Notes under the pieces: generated by a model | The model's database searches: none | What the model was told of the DNA's origin: nothing | The model's input: only the letters and a program-made list of their open reading frames with translations | Made by a program: the position numbers and the translations under genes | From: Pratylenchus scribneri | Taxonomy: Eukaryota; Nematoda; Chromadorea; Rhabditida; Pratylenchidae | DNA: 64,000 nt | Reading direction: 5' to 3' | Assembly (NCBI GenBank): GCA_030063045.1 | Contig: JAQSEB010000167.1 | Span: forward strand, 124,001-188,000 | In this document: positions 54,373-63,835 of the stretch, piece by piece | Position numbering within the stretch: position 1 is the stretch's first letter | Layout of the letters: the number at the start of each line of letters is the position of its first letter

Positions 54373-54810
54373 TGGAATGGAAAGTGGATTTTGTCTGGGA
54401 TGGACATTGAGAGATTAGGCGAAACTAATAGAAGGTAATCAGGGAAATTTATTTTATAAATAAAGGCAAAGTGCAAATAAGGTTAAAACGGTCTTGGCGC
54501 CGTCGCTAATTATTATTTGCACATTTGTTGCATTATATTCCCTTCATAATGAGAATTGGAAGCGATGAAACAATTCCATTAATTTTATCGAAATTAGATT
54601 TTATAAAAATTTCGTTTGAAGTTGGTAAGTTGTTCAAATAAAATAATTAAATGGGAAGAGATCAGTCGAGACATTTTACTCAATTTTACCATCCAGCAGA
54701 TGGCAAGGTCAAATGTCTCGAATCTGGGCCCAATAAAAAGCCGCCCAAAATGTGATTTTAAATATTCCAATTAAATTAAATTAAAAATCCTTCCAATTTC
54801 AACGCCAAAA
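54373..54810 (+). promoter_or_regulatory. Cellulase upstream region
   Basis: Holds an exact 11-base inverted repeat, tcgagacattt at 54666 and aaatgtctcga at 54711, separated by 34 bases and about 90 bases before the ATG, and an AT-rich box (caataaaaag near 54,731). AAGTGCA at 54469 is TGCACTT on the other strand, which as I recall resembles the effector-gland promoter motif proposed for Meloidogyne. None of these is proven functional. Confidence 0.45.
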
Positions 54811-57800
54811 ATGGCCATTTTCCTTCTCTTCCTTCTGGCCTCATTTCTCCATCAAAGTGACGGAGCCGTTACGGCATCGGTGCAAACTCAGAATTCCTGG
54901 AATGGAGGCAGTGTAGCGCAAGTGGTCTTCAAAAATTCGGGTCCAGATCCAGTTTGCTCCGTCAAATTCCAAATTAAACTTCCATCCGGGGTAAATTTCC
55001 CAATTATGCATATTTCCTTTTTGTTTAATTAATTTCAGGCGACCATTCAAAGTAGTTGGAATATGGATAAGGCTGGCAATGATCAATTTACGCTGCCAAA
55101 TTGGGTGAAAATTCCAGTCGGAGGTCAATCCACCGATCCTGGTATCGTCATCAGTGGCAGCGGAACACCCAGTGTCAGCGTTCTTTCTAGCAGCAGTTGT
55201 GGTGGTGGCGGTATGTTTGATAAATAAATAAAATACTCCGGTTGGGAGATCACTTTTTTGAAAAAATGAATTTATTTTTTCGCTTATATATGCCTATTTA
55301 GGAGTTTTCGACATCGGAAAATCCGTATCTTTTAGATTTATTTTGTCATATCTCAATATTTTGACATTATAATCCCAAAGTTTTACCAAGAAAATGCTAA
55401 AGGGGACCAAGAACAATTTTGGTAAAAATTTTTTATGGGTCTTAATTTGTTTAAATTGCATTATTATTAATCATCAAAAATTCTTTAGACCACCCCCCCC
55501 CTTTGCTTTTTCCAGGTATAAGTCGGTAATTCCTTATAAAATTGGCATGATATGATGAAATGAGTGATTGATATGCCAAAATGGACATCAATTTCGGATT
55601 CTACGATGTAGAAAATCCCTAAATAAAATAGGCATTTTTAGGCCAAAAAAATTTAATTTTCTTAGAAAAGAAGGTCCCAAATCAAAGTATTATAATTATA
55701 AAATTATTTATTTCTTTATATTCTTTTATATCCTTATTTTATTTTTTCATTTTTATCAACTTTATTTAATCAATATAATTCTAAAGATGTTAAATTGTTA
55801 TTTTTACTATTAATTTTTTTGGCTAAATGATAATTTAATTTTAATTGCCAATAAAATAGTATACATTTTCTCAAATGGCCTTTTTAACATGGCCATAAAT
55901 AAACCTTTTTTATAATTCTTATCTTGTTCTAATCCTAATCTTAAGCCCTAGAACACTTGTTTATTAAATTGAGAAATATGGCCTTAAAAATATGAAACAT
56001 AAAAATTTTAATGATATTTAAAATATTTTCCTAATTTAATATTATTATAATTCTAAAAATGATTAAATTTAAATTTCAAAAAATTTTAATAAATTAATCG
56101 CAGGTGGCGGCGGGAATCAGCCACAGCCTCCTCAGCCACAGCCTCCTCAGCCACAGCCACAACCACAGCCACAACCTCCAAGTGGTGGTGGAAACCAGCC
56201 ACCGCCTTCCTCCGGCGGCGGTTGTTGTCCAAATGGGAAATTGTCGGTGAAAGGCGCCCAATTGGTTGGTGGCGATGGAAATCCGGTCATATTGCGCGGA
56301 ATGTCTTTGTTCTGGAGCAATTTCCCCGAGGGTAAACCATTCTTCAATGAACAAACCGTCAAATGTCTCAAATGCAATTGGAATGCAAATATTGTGAGAA
56401 AATAATCAGAAATCATTTTCTACAAATTAAATAAATTCACCGAACAAAATTTAATTAAAATGGAAAATTAGTACAAAAAATTATTGCGTATAATTTTTTA
56501 TTAATTAATAGAATTAATATTTCATATTTAAATTTATTTTATCAATTTTTGCCTGTTTTTTGGCAATATTTTGCACCAAATTTCCCAAGGTTCGTGCTCC
56601 AATGGGTGTTGAGACCGTCGCGGGTGAAAGAGGCTATTTGGACAGTCCCCAAGAGAATTATGCCAGACTGGAGGCCGTCGTGGATGCTGCCATCAAAAAT
56701 TGCATGTAAGCATATTTTTATTCATTTTAAATGGAAAATTTGATCAGATATTTGTTTATTATTATAAGTTAAAATTTGGCAGGAAAATATCGATGAAATA
56801 TCCAGGGAAGACAACATCTTCCAACCTTATTTCAGATTTATCTTTTTCCTCCTTTCCAGGTATGTTCTCGTTGACTGGCATTACACATCGGACACGGCCT
56901 ATCCAGAAAAGGCCGCCGAATTCTTCGACAGAATCTCCAAAAAATGCGCTGGCAAATGCAATTGCCTCTACGAGACGTGGAATGAACCGATCAACGCGGA
57001 CTGGTCCAGCACACTGAAACCGTACCATGAGAAAATGATCAATGTGAGAGGAGAGGAGAGAGGAGGAAAAGGAATATTAAATCCAAAAATGATAATGGTC
57101 AAATTTGGCCATAGAAATATTTAATATTTAATATAATGAAAAATTGCCTAATTTGGCCATAATGAGCTATTAGAAAATTCATGATGAAATTTAGAGAAAT
57201 TTTTTAATATTTCGGGGAGTTTGTAGTTGAAGGCCAGGTTAGAATAATTTTTTTGAAGCCAATGCACGGCATTAAGTAGTGAAAAAAATATCAGAGAAAC
57301 TCCAAGAAAAATCCCTGCATTCTTTAGATTCCCTTAGAGTCGTTTATTTTAAATATAAAATTTTACAGACAATCCGAAAGAATGACCCGGATGGTGTGGT
57401 CATTGCGGGCACACCGTTCTGGGATCAAAAATTGGACCAGGCGGCAGCGAATCCAATCAAGCAAAAAAATGTGATGTAAGTGAATTTTGGCACATTTTTT
57501 CAGGAAATAATTTAAGGTTGAAAGAAACGAGCTAAAAGCAAAAACAAAAACATAAAATATTTGGATGAAAACATAAAGAAAAAAAAAATGTTTGGGAAAA
57601 TTAAAAAATTAAAAGATTTTGTAAAAAAAAATACAAACAATATTAATGAACAAAACACAAAATGTTTGAATGAAAACAAAAACACAAAATGTTTGAATGA
57701 AAACAAAAACACAAAATGTTTGAATGAAAACAAAAACACAAAATGTTTTAATGAAAACAAAAACACAAAATGTTTGAATGAAAACAAAAACACAAAATGT

Positions 57801-59195
57801 TTGAATGAAAACAAAAACACAAAATGTTTTAATGAAAACAAAAACACAAAATGTTTGAATGAAAACAAAAACACAAAATGTTTGAATGAAAACAAAAACA
57901 CAAAATATATAATCTTTGTGAAAAAAACAAAGACAAAAATATTTGGGTAAACAAAAATTAAAAAAATATCTGAAAAAATATAAATACAAATGTTTGGAAA
58001 AATAAAAAAAAAAACAAAATGTTTGAACACAAAGTTTTACAAAAAGCGAAAATGCCATTCTCTTAAAGATTTAATATAATTAAAAATATTATAATGGCAT
58101 ACAATTCTTTAGATTTTTATTTGTTTTATAACCGCTTTGGAGCCGCGAAGCAGCGACCGAGCGCTTTTATAAAAGATAAAACTTTTTTTCATATGAAAAT
58201 TTTTGAGGACTATATTCTTCACATTTACCATCCATCCACAAATCCTTGGGATATTATGGCAAATTTATGCTCTTTCCAATATTGTTAGGTACACCCTGCA
58301 TTACTATGCCGGCGAGGGAGGCCATACTGATCCACTTCGCCAAGTCACTGCGAACGCGGTCAATGCTGGATTGCCAGTTTTTGTAACCGAATATGGGACA
58401 ACACCGGCAAGCGGCGATGGCACACCCAATTTTGATCAGACAAGCAAATGGTCGGTATTTTCTTTCTTTTTTTGTCGAAAAAATGGCATAAATTGAGTAA
58501 ATTATTTTCTAATGGAATTAATTAATCCTATTAAATTGTAAATTTTTAAATTAAATGACTTCATTTACAAAATTACCAAATCAAATAATAGAAGATTTTA
58601 ATCAAAAAATTTCAATGGCAATTGAGGAAATTAGCCATAAAGTCAAAAAAATCGTAGATTTTTTTAACCAAAAAAATAGAATTGAGTGATGGTGGAAGCG
58701 TTTGGCCAAAAAGTCACAAAAATAGAGAATATGACCAAAGTTTATCCATTTAAGTCAATAAAGTATTAACCCAGATTTTGCCTCTTTCGGCATCCTATTC
58801 ATTTGGTTTTAATTATCTCTTCACTATATATTAGCATTTTAATTAGATCATATAATCATAAATTAAATGTCTTTTTTTCCGGCCATAAATAAATCAAGAT
58901 ACATATTAAAAATTTTTCGCATTTCAAATGTAAAAAAAGAAGAATCTTCTCAATTAATCATAAAGTCTTCATTCAAAAAATAAAATACCGATTCCATTTT
59001 TAAAGGGGCACCTTCTTGGACCAGAACAAAATTTCATCCATCAATTGGGCAATCGGCAATAAGCCAGAACAAAGTTCCGCCCTACAACCCGGTGCCACCG
59101 CTGCCGATGTGTGCAAAAACGATAGAGACACCGCCTCAGGGGCATTCATCAAGAAAATGTTGAAGGAGAAAAATCCCCCACAAAAGGGATGTTAA
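54811..59195 (+). CDS. Secreted GH5 beta-1,4-endoglucanase (cellulase) with N-terminal CBM2
   Basis: Eight exons: 54811-54990, 55039-55210, 56104-56393, 56590-56705, 56860-57043, 57369-57475, 58289-58450, 59006-59195; 1,401 bases, 466 residues, all junctions GT/AG and in frame. Residues 1-18 are a signal peptide (MAIFLLFLLASFLHQSDG). Residues 20-114 form a CBM2 cellulose-binding module, with Trp30, Trp67 and Trp82 as candidate surface tryptophans and Cys49/Cys114 as a likely disulfide. A Pro/Gln/Gly linker follows to about 155. The GH5 barrel has R216 (VRAPMGV), DWH 258-260, acid/base Glu295 in YETWNEP, LHYY from 353 and nucleophile Glu384 in FVTEYGT, ending INWAIGNKPEQSSAL. It should hydrolyse plant cell-wall cellulose after secretion. 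Nematode GH5 cellulases are regarded as horizontally acquired from bacteria. The CBM2 lies before, not after, the catalytic domain. AATAAA at 59214. Confidence 0.93.
55211..56103 (+). other. Cellulase intron 2 with fragments of repeats
   Basis: An 893-base intron. Near 55,378-55,440 it contains ttttaccaagaaaatgc, ggggaccaag and ttttggtaaaaattttttat, matching the arm of the 618 bp foldback element at 62.3-62.9 kb. It also has a C9-10 run near 55,491. Open frames here are not supported as genes. Confidence 0.55.
57661..57903. repeat. 27 bp minisatellite in cellulase intron 6
   Basis: Nine head-to-tail copies of a 27-base unit beginning aatgtttgaatgaaaac, starting at 57661 and every 27 bases to 57877. 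Copies 4 and 7 (57742, 57823) share tttt in place of tttg, an 81-base periodicity suggesting triplet-wise expansion. Because 27 is a multiple of three and the unit lacks stops, long open frames appear on both strands (for example a repeated NENKNTKCL). They lie wholly inside an intron and are not taken as coding. Confidence 0.95.
58100..58288. other. End of cellulase intron 6
   Basis: Between the minisatellite and exon 7 there is a short GC-richer patch (ggagccgcgaagcagcgacc) unlike the rest of the intron. It may be a transposon fragment; no terminal repeats were found. The acceptor is attgttag at 58288. Confidence 0.35.
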
Positions 59196-59800
59196 ACAGC
59201 GGCGCCGGCTGGTAATAAAAGACAAAAAAATACATTTTTAAATTCTCTATTTTTCCAGCCTAATCGAAATTATTTGAATGGATTCTATGGATGGATGGAT
59301 GAAAGAATTTTAATGCGTGAATTTATCAATTTTTAATGTTAAATGAAGCAATATTTTCCCAAATATTTGTTTAAAAATCATTTTTTAAATAGAATAAAGG
59401 GTTTAGAGTGTTTTTATTAAAATTTTTTTATAAATGGCCGAAAGTAATAAATTGGAAAAAAAAATAATATAAATCGTACAATTTTTGTCAAATAATTTAT
59501 ATTGCCATTCCATTGTGCCTTATTACTTCTGGCTTTGTTTCTTGGTCTAGTATTAGAAAGGCATGAAATGGCTTTGAATTAGAGACAATTTCGGATTTAA
59601 AGAATTTCAACTTTTGCTGTACTCGATTATTGGAATTATAAGGAAAGGATTAAGTGAAAAATTATTTTAATTAAAAAAACGAAAATTTTATCCTTGCTAG
59701 AAATGAATTGTGCAAAAATGATTGAATTAAAATGTTATTGAATTCCTTTTATGATAAGCGCTTTAATCGAATTTCCTTCTGTTATTAAGCACTTCCGCAT
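59196..59800. other. Convergent intergenic region, cellulase to SPRY-D
   Basis: About 600 AT-rich bases between two converging genes. It holds the cellulase polyadenylation signal at 59214 and, on the - strand, the SPRY-D 3' flank. No further gene is seen. Confidence 0.6.
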
Positions 59801-61690
59801 TTATTGAAAAAGTTCAGCAGATACATTGAAACGAAATGATTCCTTTCCAAAATTTGCTCGTACTGAATCATAAATACGGTAAATGGTGATTGCCGGAAAA
59901 AGTTGGCGATTGGCTTCGAGAGTGGCAAATTTTGGAGGCAAATCCGCTTTCCCTGAATTTTAAATTAATGTAAATTCTCTATTATAAGCTCAGGGCTTAT
60001 AAATTTCTAGTCTAACTAGGCTGGGCTTTTAATAGAGAATTTGAAATATTAATTTTTAAATAAAATTCTTTTTATAATATTTTTCATAATTAATTTTTTT
60101 TTCACTACCCAATAAATTGCCATTCAATGTGGCAAAGCATTTAGCCACGGATGAATTTGTCGGCGAATGCATTATTCCTAGGCCTAACACATCCCATTTT
60201 TTGAAAAAATCTGTATTTTCAAATTTAGTCTCTGATCTGTCAATCCAAATTCCATTTGGGCGATAAATTCCAATTGAATTTTCGAATTCACCAAGCAATT
60301 TGCCTTGCAATGGAAATTGTTTAGTGCAGAATCCAATATGAATATAACTAAATGATGATTGATGAAATAATAAATATTTTTATCAATTTTTTATTGATTA
60401 TTGTTATTGCTTATCATTATTAGTTTAAAAAATTTTTTTGCGTGCTTCTTATGTATATTGAATCCTACTGCTTATCAGAAAAATTGACAATAAATACATT
60501 TTAACTTAAAATATTACATAAAAAATTTTTTAATTAAATAATATAATATACCCATCATTTTCAAGAAATTGCACTTCAAAATAGAAGACAATTGATGGCT
60601 TAAAGTCCACAAAATTGAAGATAGGCGCAAATGCTCGAATGGTATTCTGTGCTAATGAAAAATAATTTTTATTTTTAAAATATATTTTATTTTACCAAGA
60701 TCACTGTCGGTTAATGTGACTTTCAGTCCATCCCTGGAAACAGTCAATTGTGAGCCACAATCTGCTGGATTTAATTCATTTGTAATTGGATCCAATTTAA
60801 TGAATTTGATGATCTGAAATTTTCACACTATCTTTGGCATTTTTTATTCAATCAAAAATAAATTGATGAAATTTGTGATAAATTTATTATTAAAATTGTA
60901 TTTATGGCCAAAATTTTATTTGAAATTTAAAAAAATAAAAATTTTATTTTCAAATTATCAGAGATTGATAGACATCAAGTTAGCGCTTGAGCTCCATGTC
61001 TATCTGGACCTTGAGCTCAAGATCCAGATCCAGATCGAGTTGCAGAAATCTGAGGTCTACCAATCTATGCAAATTATAATCATCTCTCTCAAGGTTTCAA
61101 TTCAACAATCAACAATAATGTTTTTCAATAAAAAGAAAATTGAAAAAAAATTCATTAAAAAATAAATTTTTGGTTATCAATTATTCTTATTTTGCATAAT
61201 TTGTTTTAAAAATTAAATAAAAATTAATAAAATTAATTTACTTCTTTAATTTGCACATGCATTCCGTGTGTTTCGTTATTTAATCCGCTAATTTGTCTTT
61301 CCAAATTTTCTTCCACTTTTGAAATTTTTTCCTGTATTTTGTGAATTTTATCGCCAAATTGACAATTCATTATTAATAATGCAGCAATACTTATTCCCAT
61401 TATTACAATTGTGCATAATAACAAAACCAGGATCATCATTAAATGCTTATTATTTTGCATAATTATTGATATTCTCGATTCTTTGTTCTTTGGGCCATAT
61501 GCTTTCTTCTTGAAAAATATTTAAAAGAATTAATTTTTTAATAATTATATACTTCCAATGCGTGAATTTTTTCGACAATTTGCTTCATGTCTATGCCAGC
61601 CGCATTTGGAAATGAATCGTCGGAAGAATTTTGTTCAACTAACAGAGCATCCTCATCATCACCAGAGTTTCCATTATTATTTGAATTCAT
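59801..61690 (-). CDS. SPRY-D: predicted type II membrane protein with coiled coil and SPRY domain
   Basis: Six exons on the - strand: 61690-61553, 61508-61242, 60813-60696, 60651-60552, 60347-60109, 59952-59801; 1,014 bases, 337 residues, all GT/AG and in frame, same phases as A-C. The 46-residue acidic N-terminus ends AAGIDMKQIVEKIHALE. Then KKAYGPKNKES, a membrane segment (MMILVLLLCTIVIMGISIAA) ending MNCQFG, and a stalk of about 35 residues (KIQEKISKVEENLERQISGL). The SPRY part has FYFEVQFL, IHIGFCTKQFPLQGKLLG, SIGIY, WDVLGLGIMHSP, CFATLNGNLLG and ANFGKESFRFNV. Exon 4 is nine bases shorter than in A and C. It is inverted relative to the other copies and convergent with the cellulase. Function unknown beyond a likely protein-binding SPRY surface. 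Confidence 0.87.
60962..61066. mobile_element. Small MITE-like element in SPRY-D intron 2
   Basis: About 105 bases bounded by imperfect inverted ends, agattgatagacatc on the left and gaggtctaccaatct on the right. The core is less AT-rich, with a gagctc/tgagctcaag dyad and catccag-like repeats (ccagatccagatc). No clear target-site duplication. An open frame running through it is not considered a gene. Confidence 0.5.
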
Positions 61691-61751
61691 TGGGCAAAAA
61701 TTTTAGTAAATATTATTGTAATTTAATTGGAAAATATTTGAAATTAAGAAT

Positions 61752-61766
61752 CTGTAATATTTTTTT
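61752..61766 (-). other. Conserved acceptor before the SPRY-D start codon
   Basis: On the - strand aaaaaaatattacag ends at 61752, 61 bases before the ATG. It matches the sites before SPRY-A and SPRY-C and, with tattatag, before SPRY-B. Confidence 0.6.
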
Positions 61767-62059
61767 ATTACAAATAGATAAAATTAATATGTAAATATTT
61801 ATAAAATTTGATCGGAATTTTCAATTCCAATATAGATGGAGCTTTTCTTGGTAAGATTAATAAGAGAGTGAATGCGTTTGAATGCGTTATGTCATTGGTA
61901 AATTCTAAAAATTATATAAAAAGGTTTTTCATACGAATTTTTTTGATATTAAACAATGATTTCTCATTGATCTATCAAAAGAATCTTTCTATTGTGATTT
62001 GGTATTTTGGTGATAATAATAGTTCTCTTAAACGATTTGATAAACATGAACTCGAAAAA

Positions 62060-62274
62060 TTGTAAATTCATAATTAATAAAATTATGGATCTTTTTCCGT
62101 AAATCTGTTTTTAATCAAATTTAATAGAATAATTTATTATAATGGAGAAATTGATACAAAACCTGAAATCTTTCCTTCTTATATATGCGTCTTCATCCGA
62201 ATATTTTGAGTTGATAGCCCATTAAAACCAATATTTTATTTTATAGTTATAGGTCATTTTGACTTGGATAGGAA
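62060..62274 (-). promoter_or_regulatory. SPRY-D promoter block with TATA-like box
   Basis: Read on the - strand: atgacctataactataaaa, tgggctatcaactcaaaata, ttcggatgaagacg, the TATA-like catatataag at 62187-62178, gtatcaatttctccattata and ttacggaaaaagatc. The order is the same as before SPRY-B and SPRY-C. The block is separated from its own upstream part by the 618 bp foldback element. Confidence 0.65.
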
Positions 62275-62282
62275 AATATTTG

Positions 62283-62900
62283 GGCAAACGTAAAGAAGTG
62301 TGGTCCCGCCGGGTTTTGATTTTAAAAATAAGAGAAACACATTTCTAAGGGTAATCGGGGACGTAAAAGACGAATCAGAGCTCAGATTTTTGATATCTTG
62401 TCATCTTGGTAAGATATTGCCAACTTTTACCAAGAAAAAGCATAGGGGGACCAAGGGCATTTTTGGTGAAAAATTTTTTAGAGCCAATATATAGCTCATT
62501 CGACGCGGCATGACGAGCGGAATCCAATGGTACCAATTTCAGATGGAAACAATTTGATATTTCAAAGTTATGACCGATAAAAATTTTTCATCTTGGTAAG
62601 GTTTTTGACTTATAACTTTCCTATATTGCAATATTATCTAATAAAAATGGTACCATTGGATTCCACTCGTCATGCCGCGTCGAATGAGCTATATATTGGC
62701 TCTAAAAAATTTTTCACCAAAAATGCCCTTGGTCCCCCTATGCTTTTTCTTGGTAAAAGTTGGCAATATCTTACCAAGATGACAAGATAACAAAAATCTG
62801 AGCTCTGATTCGTCTTTTACGCCCCCGATTACCCTTAGAAATGTGTTTCTCTTATTTTTAAAATCAAAACCCGGCGGGACCACACTTCTTTACTTTTGCC
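62283..62900. mobile_element. 618 bp foldback (palindromic) element with 8 bp target-site duplication
   Basis: The ends are GGCAAACGTAAAGAAGTG on the left and, inverted, GGCAAAAGTAAAGAAGTG on the right. The arms (about 62,283-62,536 and 62,649-62,900) are near-perfect inverted copies around a central ~110 bases. The flanks carry an exact 8-base direct repeat aatatttg at 62275-62282 and 62901-62908. Comparison with the SPRY-B upstream sequence supports insertion into a pre-existing promoter block. The mirrored 64-codon open frames are by-products of the palindrome. There is no transposase. An 8-base duplication fits hAT, P or Merlin-like superfamilies; the GG ends would suit the last, but class is unresolved. 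Confidence 0.9.
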
Positions 62901-62908
62901 AATATTTG

Positions 62909-63087
62909 AATATTTTACATAGCTTGGGCAAAGAATATGAACTTTTGCTTTTTTGATTATTAAAGTAATATTATATTATGATTTATGAAGGCAAAATATG
63001 ACTTTTTGAAAAATTCATTCAATTGAATATTCTTTTTATTTAAAAATATAAAATTAGAAGAAGAATTTTTCCTGTCCATCTATCAAG
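62909..63087 (-). other. Distal upstream sequence of SPRY-D
   Basis: On the - strand, aaaaagcaaaagttca and gtaaaatattcaaatatt match the SPRY-B upstream region (47,520-47,585). This is the part of the SPRY-D flank cut off by the foldback insertion. No gene. Confidence 0.55.
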
Positions 63088-63300
63088 TATCACCATTAGG
63101 AATATTCCAAGGTCACCAAATCAGCATGCATTCATCTTTAAGCTTACACTACTCTGTACATTCAAATTTTTGCCTGAGGCAATTTTCCCAGACATTTCCA
63201 TTTTCCAACTCAATCAAGTTCCTCCATCCTCTCAGGTCTCAGAGATTTGTGTTTGTGTCTTATTAAATTCTGGATCCGTCAAATGAGAAAGGCTGATTTA
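63088..63300 (+). repeat. SPRY upstream block in + orientation at the window edge
   Basis: tatcaccattaggaatattcc, gtacattcaaatttttgcc, ttttcccagacatttcc and ggatccgtcaaatgag line up, in order, with the upstream blocks of SPRY-A, B and C. The orientation is +, divergent from SPRY-D, so it is not part of the SPRY-D flank. It suggests another + strand copy, or its relic, beyond the right edge. No SPRY exon is seen in the remaining 700 bases. Confidence 0.6.
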
Positions 63301-63644
63301 TGAAGAATTTTGCCTAAATTCGTCAGTCATTACCAAATTTATTTAGAATTTTTTCATATTTCTTTCAATTCATTCAAAGCAAATTTTAATAAATGAATGA
63401 TTTTTTATTCACAACCAAAAAAGGAGGACAGAGAGAATTATTTAAATTATCCAATTTGATTTCCGGAAATTTCTATGAAAATGGATCAAATTCCCTCTAG
63501 AAGAAAATGGAATACCTTTTTGTTTATTATTGTTATTTAAGATTATTTCTATTAGTCCATTTTTCAAACATAAATTGGTGAAATATTCAGGTCAAAACTC
63601 AAAACCTCATTCTTCTTTTTTTTCCCTCTTACCCTACGTTCACA
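63301..63644. other. AT-rich spacer, nothing recognised
   Basis: No open frame, RNA gene or repeat match that I can support. Confidence 0.5.
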
Positions 63645-63835
63645 ATGGCGCGTTTTGCCGCGGCGGCAAAACGCGCGCGTTTTACAAAAAAATCGCGTAG
63701 GTGTTCACAATGAACGCGATTTTTTGACTCGCTGGGCGGCAAAACGCGCCGCGTCTTCCAAAAAATCGCGTAGGTGATCACAATGAGAACTCGCCAAGCG
63801 TTTTGCCGCTTTGGTGTTCACAATGGACGCGTTTT
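63645..63835. mobile_element. GC-rich repeat island with ttcacaatg modules
   Basis: About 190 bases, much richer in CpG than the rest of the window. gcgcgttttgccgc and its exact inverse gcggcaaaacgcgc lie side by side near 63,651-63,680. The module aatcgcgtaggtg followed by ttcacaatg or atcacaatg recurs three times (near 63,703, 63,775 and 63,813). It looks like a short non-autonomous transposon or nested copies of one. Ends and class are not determined. Confidence 0.5.

Noticed and set aside
57512..58058. Long open frames on both strands (up to 172 codons) with repeated FKHFVFLFS or NENKNTKCL
   Set aside because: They follow from a stop-free 27-base minisatellite inside cellulase intron 6; flanking exons splice in frame without them.
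60863..61165. 100-codon open frame on the + strand
   Set aside because: Lies antisense within SPRY-D intron 2 and across a MITE-like segment; low-complexity Lys/Ile/Leu content and no homology recognised.
61558..62065. Two short + strand open frames
   Set aside because: The first is antisense to SPRY-D exon 1 and the second covers its upstream region; neither resembles a known protein.
62300..62883. Mirrored 64-codon open frames starting MVPPGFDF
   Set aside because: They are the two arms of the palindromic element, identical because of the inverted repeat; no recognisable domain.
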